Positions 24,353 through 35,800 of a DNA stretch of 64,000 nt are shown here, in pieces. The notes beneath the pieces were generated by a model. That model saw only the letters and a list, made by a program, of their open reading frames with translations. It had not been told where the DNA came from and searched no databases. The stretch is from the NCBI GenBank assembly GCA_017979445.1, contig CM030711.1:16136922-16200921 (forward strand), written 5' to 3'. Each line of letters begins with the position of its first letter. Within the stretch, counting starts at the first letter, position 1. The translations under genes were made by a program, and so were the position numbers. This stretch comes from Akebia trifoliata. Its lineage: Eukaryota; Streptophyta; Magnoliopsida; Ranunculales; Lardizabalaceae.

Positions 24353-24398
24353 CTAGTGACAATTTTATAGATTTACATGCATTAAATTCACTACAAGT

Positions 24399-25002
24399 GA
24401 GAAAGTGGAATCCTTTATATGTGAACACCACTCTTGTAATTATTCAATGTGAGACAAAAGTTTGGAAAATTTGTTTCTACAACTCTTATAACCAAGAAGG
24501 CAAATAAATCTGACTTTCAAATTACGCACAAAAGGAAAAAATCTCTTTCGCATCAGGTTTCACCAAATAAGGAAATCTCTACACAACTAACTCTCAATAT
24601 GTCTTGAGTTCAATTCTTGCCTTCCAACAAAGCACAATAAAACTATGAATCTTACAACATTTGATGTAATGAGAATGCATGGACGCAACAAGAAATTAAA
24701 TTAAAAAAAAAAGAAAAAACTTGTTTGTGAGTCCATGGACTAATTAAAGGACATAGACTATTTTATTAGAGTACAATGTTAGATTTTCAAAGATTAAGCC
24801 TCTAAACCTTTTGATCGACAATTAGGTTTTAACCTAACTTTCATGAGCCTTTTTTAGTAGGACCCGGGCAAATTGAGGTTTCTACATGATCACTAAAAAA
24901 AATGAAAGATGGTAAACAAGATTATAGAAGAAAATAAAGAAGAGAAGATAGAGATTAAAAGTGTTTGAGGTGCATTTTTAGGGATCCTAACCCTTTTCAT
25001 AA
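24399..25002. other. Intergenic DNA between the array and the intact NUP98
   Basis: AT-rich sequence with no ORF, repeat unit or RNA gene I can support. Its right end is the target site (CCTTTTCATAA) of the MITE that follows. Confidence 0.5.
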
Positions 25003-25168
25003 GAGTTGTGCTATACTACCTACATTGGACACTGGGTCCAACACTGAGTTGACTTGCCCATGCACAGATAACCATCAATTTATTTCCTCGAGATACAAGT
25101 TAGAAAATCAATGGTTTTTTATGCATTACTAGGTCAACTCAGTGTTGGAGTAGGCAGTAAAGCATTTT
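25003..25168. mobile_element. Mutator-like MITE upstream of NUP98
   Basis: A 166-bp element is flanked by an exact 11-bp repeat CCTTTTCATAA (24992-25002 and 25169-25179). Its arms are inverted: the left carries CCAACACTGAGTTGAC and the right carries GTCAACTCAGTGTTGG. A related element with the same end text (GCATTTTCC) sits in NUP98 intron 10 at 32188. A 9-11 bp target duplication points to a Mutator-type element. Confidence 0.8.
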
Positions 25169-25358
25169 CCTTTTCATAAAGGGTTATCACCTCTACTGCG
25201 TGAAAAATAATGGCCCAACCAAAACAATCTTTTACTAAAGTCCAAACTCCGAACCAAATCCCGAAAGGTCCATTATGGCCATTTAGGGTCCAACACCAAT
25301 TTTATATCTATAGGAGCCAGTGATGGGCCTACCTAGATGTTTAACCATCCCTAAGAAA

Positions 25359-25876
25359 TAGGGTTTAAAATGGGTTAGGTTTGGGGCCGATATCTGTCTA
25401 CCCATATCCATGTCCGATTTTTTATTTGGGTCCAAATCAGGATCTAACTAACTCAAATCATATCCGATTTTTTTTTTTTTTTTTAAAATACATATTCGGA
25501 TCCAATCTGATCGAATTAATTGATTTGGGTAGGTCGGTCGGATAATTTCAAACTATTTCAAAGTAATTTATTAAAAAATGTGACTTAAATGTGACTTAAA
25601 CGCAATACCTCTTCCCTTTTGAAGAGAAATTTTTACCACTACACTCAATACACATTTGTTAATGAATGATAAAATAAAAAAAATATAAAAATATAATATA
25701 CAAAATAATATATTATTCGGATATAGGGATGGATTCATATCCGACCTATGTCCGACTCAGGTCAATGGACATCAACCCATATGTTAATTCGGATATACTA
25801 GAATGACCCAAACCCACTAAAAAACAGATTCGGTTCCCTCGGATTTCAAATAAAATCCGACCCATTTTAAGCCCTA
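25359..25876. mobile_element. hAT-like MITE in the NUP98 upstream region
   Basis: A 518-bp element runs from TAGGGTTTAAAATGGGT to ACCCATTTTAAGCCCTA, so the termini are inverted repeats with one mismatch. The 8-bp target duplication CTAAGAAA is exact (25351-25358 and 25877-25884), as expected for hAT. The homologous position upstream of the broken copy (about 6490) reads CCCTAGGAAATAGG, the empty site. The element therefore arrived after the NUP98 duplication. It lies within 0.4 kb of the presumed transcription start. Confidence 0.88.
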
Positions 25877-25884
25877 CTAAGAAA

Positions 25885-26484
25885 ATAGGGCCAATGGCGT
25901 AGATTAAGCCTGTTTGTCTTATATCATTGCAGAACAGATCCAAGGCCCACAACCATAGTGCAAGCTTGTTTGTCTTCGACTCGTACAAAACGAGATGGAT
26001 CGGACGAGTCATATTGGATTATTGGAGGTCGAGACGAGTTTAAAAACTTTGTCTTGAAGTCTTGGAGAGGGTTTCCTTCCACTAGACCATCTTCTCTCTC
26101 TCCCTCCCTCCCCCGTCTCCCTCTGTCCTTTGCAGGTTCTTTAAATCTTCTACGCCTCTCCACATACATAATCTCCGCAATTTCGATCTAAACGGTTTTG
26201 ATCTTCGGTGTCTAAAACGCGTGAGGAGGTAAGAGTTTCTATCGATCCATTATTATCTTTTTAAAATTATTATATATATAGTTAGCGTAGATTTAATTAG
26301 CGTTGGATTTAAGCAGACAAGCCTTGCGGCGTCAGCCGATCGAACCACTATATATATAATAATAGACAAGATCGATTTAATGTTATTCTTTTGGCTACTT
26401 AACCGTCTTTGATTTGTTCATCTCCCTCTGTTTCAGTTTGGGTTGCAGAATCCATTGTGGGGTTCGGATTAAAGAATCGAAAAA
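25885..26484 (+). promoter_or_regulatory. NUP98 promoter-proximal region, 5' UTR and 5' UTR intron
   Basis: The stretch before the start codon contains a CT-rich leader (about 26080-26165). A GAGGAG/GTAAGA donor at 26229 pairs with a CTGTTTCAG acceptor ending at 26436, giving a likely 208-nt 5' UTR intron. The downstream half (26243 on) is conserved in the broken copy at 6825 on, including the acceptor. The upstream leader exon is not conserved there. No TATA box was assigned. Confidence 0.5.
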
Positions 26485-26856
26485 ATGTTTGGTTCAAGTA
26501 ATCGTAAGATTTTATCCCCACTCATTTTTTTTCTCTCTCTTGATGTTTGTGTTGTTTTGGTTTAGATTTGATGTTTGTGTGAATCTTCATGGATTTTTTT
26601 TTTCTTCTTTTGGGATTGTAGGAGTGAGTAATGGGTTTAGAAGGTTTGGCTGCATTATGCTCCGATTTTACTTTTTTCACATTCTTGAGTATCATAGTTC
26701 GGATGCATTTTCTTTACTTTTTCAATTTTATTGCATTCTGGTAGTGAAGATCTTATTTGGGAGTTCCCACCAAGGGTGTGCCTCAGCGGTAAGACGCATG
26801 ACTAGAGTTTGCTCCTCTAGGTTGTGAGTTCGAAACTCTGGACCATCCTTGATTAA

Positions 26857-26890
<34 letters not shown>

Positions 26891-29800
26891 GCAAAAACAT
26901 GAGTTATGCTAATTTTTTGGTTTGGCAAGTGAAATTGTTACTTGGGTGTGTTTTGTAGAGGTTGACATGGTTCAAAAATTTAGATAACCACATCATTTAA
27001 GCAATGATTTTTCGTCACATCAATCATCTAGATTTTTCAGGTCTACCAAAAATATTTGTATAATTGGTATAATTGTTTAGCCTTTACTGACAAAGAAATG
27101 TTATTATTTATTTGATATCTCTATGTTTTGCATTCTAGTTGTGAGAGTATGGTTGTCATCATTAATAAACTTTTCGAGGTTTATGGATTTTTATTTTTGT
27201 TGAATTGCATCTTTGGATATTATTTATATTAATCAGTAATTACTCTTTTATTGTCATTTAACAGCTTTTGGGCAGTCATCAAATAGTCCATTTGGGTCCC
27301 AGTCAGTTTTCGGGCAGGCCAACAATGCTGGTAGCAATCCTTTTGCACCAAAACCCTTTGGTACTACTACACCATTTGGTTCACAGACTGGGGGATCTAT
27401 ATTCGGTGGCACATCAACTGGTGTGTTTGGTGCTACTCAGTCTTCTTCACCATTAGTATCCACTCCTACGTTTGGTGCTTCGTCAACACCTGCTTTTGGA
27501 AGTTCGGCTCCTGCTTTTGGTGCTTCTTCCACTCCTGCTTTTGGTAATGGTTCCTATCCATTTGGTCATAAGTAATGTGTTTCCCTTATAGGTTTTACCT
27601 GACTACTAGTCTGTTCCTGTCGTCCCTCCATTTAACTGACCCCAATCTTAAGGAAAGGGCTTTGTTGTTGTTGAAAGAAAAGACCAAAGCCAAAATTAAA
27701 ATACATCTCCATTTAACTGACCCCAATCTTAAGGAAAGGGCTTTGTTGTTGTTGAAAGAAAAGACCAAAGCCAAAATTAAAATACAAACATACCATGGCG
27801 TGAAAAGGCTCTCATCATCACTTAAAAATAAATAAAAAATCCATTTCCATCTGGAACTCACTCATCTGAATATGGGTTGGTAGAGATTGTGTATTGGATT
27901 TTTATGTTTTCCTTGATAGTTAGTGAGTGAATTGGAGTTGTTGAATCCTTGAGTTCCATCTTGATAAATCACCAAATAGGAACTAATACTGGCTGAACTT
28001 TGAAAGTGAAAAATAAATAGCTAATAGATTGCTGCCAAATGTTTTGGATGAGGCTGTGATGACTATGATGATACCTGACAGCCTGCTTTGGTGAAACATT
28101 ATGCAGTTCCTTAGATACTATTACCATTTTCTTTAGGAAAAATGGGAATACATATCTAAATAAAACATACTAAATAAATATGAGAAAAAAACTGCTTGTA
28201 GCTATTTTTCATGCATCTTGTGATAGTTTCTGTGAATATCATAAGATACATATTATCAATTTTTTTAAGTATTGGTCCTGGTTGATTAAACTTTTATTAT
28301 AAGTCTATAGATGTTCTCCTTCGTGATCGATAGATTTATTTTAAAGAAATCTTTACTAAGCTAAAATAAAAGCTTAGAAATTTGGATAGTTTCATAAAAA
28401 GAATGTACTTGATGGTAGATTGTTTGGTGAATATTCAATTGCTTGTGTTTTGCTTCTAATTATTGTTTTGGGTCCGACATGCATTCCAGTGGGGCTATGT
28501 CTTCATATGGGTCTTTGATTCATTCGCCTTTTCTTTTTAAGAATATAACATAATGATCAAAACACATTTCTTTCTTCTCAGTAGTTCTTGAAATTACATA
28601 AGATTGTGTACTTCCTTATGCTTTCACCTTTCATGGTGCTGTTGCTTTGCATATCTTCTTCATTTGATGTCATGCACTTTCATGTTCTGGTGTGTAGCAG
28701 TTTGCTTTTCTTGTCTCTGCCATATCTATTTGTCAAGATTTCTTGTTCCCTGACTTGCTGCTTGTTGAAAATTTTCATTGAGTAAAAACTCCTTTGTTTT
28801 TCTTTTTGAAAGGATCATCTGTATTTGGGCAGAAACCTGCTTTTGGAGGCTTTGGGTCAACACCTAGTCCAACAAGTCCATTTGGAAGCACGTTTCAACA
28901 AACACAATCAGCATTTGGAAGCAATTTATTTGGTTCTACACCCTCTGCGTTTGGTGCAACAAGCACCCCAGCTTTTGGATCGACAAGTACACCAGCCTTT
29001 GGTTCTACGAGCGCCCCTGCTTTTGGAGCTACAACAACTCCAGCATTTGGTAGCACAGGTACTGCATTTGGTGCATCGAGTGCCCCTGCATTTGGATCTG
29101 GAGGAGCATTTGGCACGTCAAGCACCCCTAGTTTTGGATCTTCAAGTACCCCTGCATTTGGTGCTTCAAGTACTCCTGCTTTTGGTTCGTCTTCTGGTTC
29201 TGTATTTGGTGCTTCAAGTACTCCTGCTTTTGGTGCTTCAAGTACTCCTGCATTTGGTGCTTCAAGTACTCCATCCTTTAGTTTTGGGTCTACTCCTGCT
29301 TTTGGTCAATCAAGTTCTGCATTTGGTAGCAGCAGCCCATTTGGAACGTCTCCATCACCCTTCGGAGCCCAGAGTTCCCCTTTCGGTTAGTTCTTTTCCT
29401 TGTACAATTTAGAATATCGAGGGATAAACCTTCCATTTCAGATTATGAGGAACTCTTGCAGTTGATGTTTCATGTTTGTGACCTTATTTCATCTTTTCTG
29501 ATTATCCTGCAGGGTCCCAAGCTACAACACCAACATTCGGCAGTACTGGCTTTGGTCAGTCAACTTTTGGGGGGCAACGTGGGGGAAGCAGAGCAGCTTC
29601 TTACACCCCAACACCTGAGGTCGATGGTGGCAGCAGTACACAGCCTGCTGGGAAGCTTGAATCTATATCAGCCATGCCTATCTACAAAGACAAAAGCCAT
29701 GAAGAATTGAGGTGGGATGATTACCAGTTGGGAGATAAAGGTATGCATTATTAACTACAGTTAAATGTTGCAATATTTTGACATTTATCTACTAACTATG

Positions 29801-32800
29801 TTCTTACACCTATAATTTCCAATTTTAGGTGGGCCAAATCCTTCTAGTCAGTCGACAAGTGGGATTGGCTTTGGTGCACCTGCTGTGCAGTCAACCCCTT
29901 TTGGTGCTTCACCAACATTTGGCCAGTCGCCTACAAATCTGTTTTCCTCTGGCTCATCTTCCAATCCATTTGCTTCAAAAACACCAGCCTTTGGTTCTTC
30001 AGGCTTTGGTGGGTCATCCACTCCAGCTTTTGGCTCATCACCCTTTGGTGCATCAACAACAACTAACCCTTTTGGGACAACTCCGTCACCCACCCCATCT
30101 TTATTTGGTGCACCTTCTACCCCTGCATTTGGAGCTAATTCATCCCCATCTCTTTTTGGTTCATCAAGTTCACCTGCATTTGGGTCATCTCCTTCAATAT
30201 TTGGTTCTTCTTCAGCTCCAACAACAGCTTCAGCATTTGGGTCTAGCCTGAATTTTGCTAACACCCAATCAGCCGGATTATTCCAGTCTACTACACCTTC
30301 ACTTTTGCAGACAAATTCTGCTTTTGGACAGACTACTTCAGCTTTTGGACAGAGTACCACTCCTTCCTTTGGTCAGTCAAACCTTTTCAGTACACCGCCA
30401 ACTGGGTTTGGGGGAAACTTGTTCTCAAGTAATTCAACACCGTCATTACTTTCCACAAGCAATCCAGTGGGTTTTGGTCAAACAACTGTAAGTTACTGAT
30501 GGAGTTCTTTTGATTACTTCTATTGATTATGTTCATAAAGCTTGTTAGGCTGTCATGTTATATGAGGAACCTAAGGTGCCCTTTGCATGTTCACTGTGTT
30601 ATTGGAAAGTTCTACCAATTTTACCTTTGTGTTATTTCTGTCAGCTTCCTTGAGGGTTTTTTTATGTGCTGTTTGTTGGATTATATACTATGTTTAGTTT
30701 GTACACTTATGTATCTGCAGCCTTCTCTTTCCACTCCTTTTCAACCAGTGCAACCTACTCAGACATCAGGTGCTTTTTCTTTTGGTAACTTCGGTCAGAC
30801 ACAAGCAGGTACTCTAAGAGGAAATTGCTATACTTCTTTTATATTTTCTGATTTAAATCTTGCAAGTTTTCTATTCCATGTTGCTGAAACTTGTCTTTGG
30901 TGCCATTTCAGTGCCTTCAAGTGGTTTCGGTGGCATGCCAAGTGGTTTTGGTCAGGGTACTTTTGGGCAAGCGTATGTTCTATCTCCTTTATTACTTGCA
31001 TTTTTTTTTCTGGACTACTTGCTACTTTTGACCATAAAGCATGGATGGTTGGATGTTTACTAGAGGCAACTTTTGGGCTAAGAGATCTTTTATATTATAT
31101 TGGGCTCATTGCATTATGGGTTGTGGCCAGCACTTGCATGAAGTATGCTGTAAGTTGTTGGTTGTCAGAGGTTGGATGCGGATTTCTTGACTTAGCATTC
31201 ATTTTCTCTATTTATTTCTTATTCCATGTGTTGGATTTGCATAAAAAAATGGTTTCTTTTGTAGTTTGACAATTTCTATTTAATCTTGTGAAACCAAAAG
31301 AGAAAAAAAGAAAAAGAGAAAGGACTTGCATATGCTAAAGATTGAATGCATGTATTTGAATGTTTAGATTGAATTATGTCGCATGGGTCTTGTTTCTTTA
31401 CTCCATTTCATGATTCATACTGGTAAAACATTATATTTTAACAGGCCTGCCAGTCAGAGCACTATGGTCATGCAGCCAACTCCTGTTACAAATCCTTTTG
31501 GAACTCTACCTGCAATGCCACAAATGTCAATTGGTCACACTGGATCTGCACCCTCAATTCAATATGGAATTTCTAGCATGCCTGTAAGTTTTATACCTAT
31601 TTTGACCTTGGTCTAAATTATTAGGAACTTGATTCAATTCTAAGCTCTTTACCTGTAATTTAATTTTTCAATTATAGAAGTTTTATGCGTTCATGTGGGG
31701 TTTCGTGTTCCCAAACAGGTTGCTGACAAACCTGCTCCTGTCAGAGTCTCCTCCTTATTGACTTCAAGACACTTATCTCAAAGAAGGATTAGGTTACCAA
31801 CAAGGAAATATCACCCAAAAAATGATGGTCCGATGGTGAGAATGATTCTGTTCCTGACTGTAGTTTTAAATGGTCATCATATTTGGTCATCCAACTTAAT
31901 AGAATTGCCGTGTTTCCTTTTCTCAGGATTATTCCCAAGTATGGAAGTTGTTTTCTATCAAATTTTGCTTAATTAGTGTTCCCATGCAGGTACCATTCTT
32001 TAGTGATGACGAAGAAGCACCCAGCACGCCAAAGGCAGATGCTCTTTTTATTCCAAGGGAAAACCCAAGAGCACTTGTAATTCGTCCGACAGAAAAATGG
32101 ACCTCGAGAACCAGTACAGAGAAATCACCCCTGTCAAAGGATACACTCACTCCTGTACATGAAAATGGTAAGTTATTTTTCATTTTAGTCAATAGTAAAC
32201 TGACTTACTTTGACACTGCACTCAACACTGTGCTGATGTGGCAGTGTCTAAAGAACCATATTTTTTTTTCATCAAGATACAAGGGAAAAAACTATGGTTC
32301 TCTGCACACTGCCACATCAGCGCAGTGTCGAAGGAAGTCAGTTCAGCATTTTCCTTTTCGTTTTACACCTAAATGGCACTTAAAGAATTGTGCACTAGTT
32401 TTTCAACATTGAGCAGGACTGAGTAATTGCTTCCAAGAATGGTTTGGGCATAATATTAATGGGCAACTTAGCAAAAGATATGTATTTGTTTTTTTTGATA
32501 AATATAAAATTTTCCATTGAAAAGAAATGAGAAAAGGTGGCTGAGATGGTCCCTAAATAGTACGACAAAAAAAAAAAAAAAAAAGAACACGAACATGCCA
32601 AAAACAAAGAAAGAAAAAAGTCAAAAACAAAAGAAAGAACAAAGGAAAAGAAAGTTACACGCCTGAAGGGGGGTTACGAGTCACAAATGGTATCTCAATT
32701 GAAAACAAAATCTTGGAAGCACATGCCCTCGAAATCCTTATCCATCTTCGACCAAGAGAAGAGTAACCCCAAAATCTCCAAAATCATCGTATGAGATGAG

Positions 32801-35800
32801 CTCACCTTGCTTTGGAACACTCTGTTATTGCGCTCTTTCCAGAGACCCTATGCAATGGCTGAAGGAAGTATAGTCCAAAGATACCTCTTTCTAGAAGAGA
32901 AAATATTGAATCTCCAAACCTCCAAAAGTGCGAAAAGAAAAAGAGAGAAAATCCAAACCACCTGGAAACGAGATAAAAAGAACACCCAAATACCATGTGA
33001 GAAGGAACAATGAATAAGAATGTGGTAAGTGGACTCCCCATTCTTTGAGCACAGGTAACAAAAGTTTGGGGTAATCCACCCCCGAAAGATCATATTGTTC
33101 AAGGTTAGGATTCTACCCAAATAAGCAAAGCCATAAGAAGGAAATCTTGAGTGGTATAATAGCGGACCAAATGATGGACGATGAGAAAGAGACCTCACAC
33201 GACGGAAGCAAGCAATTATAAAGGGATTTAACAGAAAATCTCTTGTCCTTGGCCTTGAACCATTCCCACCTATCCTGTTCATTCTTTCTGAATTGGAGCG
33301 AATTAAGAAGATTTAGGAGAGATGTGACCTCAGTTAATGCCCAGTCATTGAAGTTCCTCCTGAAATCCAGATCCCAAGTATCCGTATTATTATCCCGAAT
33401 CAAACACTGTCTCACAAAATTGTACTTTTTCAATGAACAAGCGTACAAAGATGGAAATTGAGTAGCCAGAGACGAAATATCACACAAAATATCCTCCCAA
33501 AATCTAACCTTGTCCCCCAACCCCACTTTGAATCCAATCTCCCTATCAAACCTATCAACACCCTTCAGAATACCTTTTCACCCACTACACCCGTAAGATA
33601 CTTTAACCTCACCACTATGCCAACCAAACCTCTTTTCTCCATATTTAGCATGAATCACCCTCTTCCACAGGTTGTTTCTTTCTTCCCCGAATCTTCAAAG
33701 TCAAGTAGTAGAGCCTTATTAGTTAATCTTAGCCCTCTAATCCCCAAGCTTCCATTCTTCTTGGGAGTGCAAACCATCTTCCAATTCACCCAATGATACT
33801 TTCTACCAACATTATTATCATTCCACAAAAAATTCTTCATGAGTCTTTCGATCTTAGCAAAAGATATTAGACGAGGGCTAGAAAGTACTTTCTTCTCCTC
33901 ATCTTTTACTCTTTGGCAATGAGTTATAACGTAGGTGGTCCTTAGGTTGTGTACATTTACTATCCATGCTAATTATTTTTTATGTTATGGAGTAGCATCG
34001 TGATAGCTAAAAGCTCAATTTTAGAATCTTTGTGTAGTTATTGAGTGGTGCCCATTCTCTTATAGGCTTTGTACTTCCTCTTCAATTCTAGTGTCGTCAA
34101 TAGAAGTAAATATTTCTACACTAGGATTGCAATGATTGACACTGGAGTCCTACTTTGTAGTGATCAGCCTGCCTTAAAATTTTGGAGGAACTCCTTCCAC
34201 ACCCCTTCTTTCTGTTATACCTTCCCCCCCCTCCCTCTCATGCTTTCAAAATGAATAAATTCCCTTCTACCTTTGACCTTGTTCTTCTCTTGTGAATTAA
34301 TAGAAAATGACATCAATGCCCTCACCACCACGACCACCACCATCTCTCTTCGTTGTCATCATCATCATCATCATATCCAAGAGGTTGAAGATTGTTGATT
34401 TTGGGAAGAAAAATCAATGATTTGTAGGTCACCAATTTAAAAAAAAAAAGGGGTATCACAAATGTTCACCAAAACATGGAGGATTCCTTCAAAACTTTGA
34501 AGCGGGCTAGCTGCTTTGAAGTTTTTGATACTGATGAGGGCTGGGTATTTTGTTGGTCTCTCTGCCTAATAGAGATTTTGTCTTTCATATTCTATATAAC
34601 TGTCACACGTAAAATGTAGAACTTGCAGTCTTTACTATTTTGATATTCCAGTAGTGAATGCTAATCATCCCTGCCATTGGATCTCTATCACATTGTTGGT
34701 TGTTGTTTCTCTAATGTGATCTTCCTCAAATTTCTCGTATCCCTGGAAAGGTTATCTCAATGTAGGATCCCTTTACTCAAACTTGCTCCAGTCTTACTCG
34801 GGAGAAGTAAATAGATGCATCCTATTTTACTGATTGGGGATATGCGTTCTGACAGAGGGCCAATCCACCTGAATGCCCTAGGAATTTTGAATTCATAAAT
34901 CAATTTGACTTAGGTTTTGGTCACTAAGCTTGCCGAGATCTCTCTCTCTCACACGCACACGCATGTGCACACACACACAAAGCCTCAGCTTGTTTGTAGT
35001 GTTTATCACTCTTTGAACAAACTTGTGGGCCCAACTTGAGGTGGGATTTGCATAGGAGGCAATTGTGCTTGGCTTAGGAAATTTGTGTTGAAGTTAGTCA
35101 AAACTGGGGAGAGCCATTTGGTTTTCTCAATAATGACTTCTCAATAATGACTAGGCATTGCATTCTCAGTCGAAGGATATTTAGCGTTGTGATTTTGGTA
35201 GAACATCAAATCCTTTGTGAATGTCTATTTTTTTTTTTTTCCTTCATTATTATTTTTGACAGCTGTGCTTTTCTCATTCAGGTAAAATCTCTGAAGAACG
35301 GTCAGCCCCTACTTTAAATGGTTATGTCGATCAGAATAAAGATAGTAAGTGCTCGTCTCTGTTGAAGTTCAGTTTTTTAGGTTTACACCCCCTATCTTTT
35401 GTATTTTGTGCTGTTGACCTCTCTTTAGCTTCTACATTCCTTGTTCACATTTGAGTTACACACCTAAAATCTTGACCTTAATAGGTTTAAAAGCTTTCAA
35501 GGCATGTTTAATGAGGCAAAAGAAAAAGAAACGAAGAAACTTTATCTTTGCGTTTATTAGAGGACTGTAACACGGAAGTCATGGTGTTTCTGCCATGGGC
35601 AACACTACCTTTTTATGACATATGATGGAATACACAACTAAGAACAATACTTTTTAACATTTTTTACTTTTTTCTGTGCTTGTAACTCTCCCTTCATAGC
35701 CTTTGGTTTATTTATTATTCCTTTCTCTGTTTCATACATCTTACAATTCTGGCAATGGTGCAGAGAATCCAGCCGAAAATGGCTCTGACAAGGAGCGGTC

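Larger units (their letters stand above)
9757..24398 (+). repeat. Tandem array of NUP98 GLEBS/FG exon units
   Basis: The unit consists of the last ~75 nt of NUP98 exon 3 without its splice donor, intron 3, the whole of exon 4 (228 nt, phase 1-1), intron 4, the first ~230 nt of exon 5 ending at a new TAG, and about 1.2-1.5 kb of filler that is not from NUP98. Exon 4 starts are at 9757, 12044, 14335, 16238, 20067 and 23794, so the intact period is about 2.29 kb. Unit C's filler lacks about 390 bp, unit E has lost exon 4, and unit F's filler carries a 1.44-kb LINE. All array copies share residues absent from the intact gene (GLCLSIF, QCGGS or QCRGS, EDYQLREK), so they descend from one diverged copy rather than repeatedly from the intact gene. 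The match to the unit stops near 24398. Confidence 0.92.

Noticed and set aside
9757..24398. CRISPR-like or satellite array
   Set aside because: Units are 2.3 kb with exon-intron structure from NUP98, not short repeats with spacers or satellite monomers.
26770..26865. tRNA gene in NUP98 intron 1
   Set aside because: A-box- and B-box-like words are present, but no acceptor stem or anticodon arm can be folded. A SINE relic fits better.
28825..29412. Plus-strand alternative frame of 195 codons (Leu/Val/His-rich) over NUP98 exon 3
   Set aside because: Shadow of the FG-repeat exon in another frame. Low-complexity repeats leave all frames open.
29848..30360. Minus-strand 170-codon ORF over NUP98 exon 5
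   Set aside because: Antisense shadow of FG repeats, with no start context or domain.
30523..31269. 248-codon ORF spanning NUP98 introns 5-7
   Set aside because: It runs through introns and exons in the wrong frame. The spliced NUP98 model explains the conserved parts.
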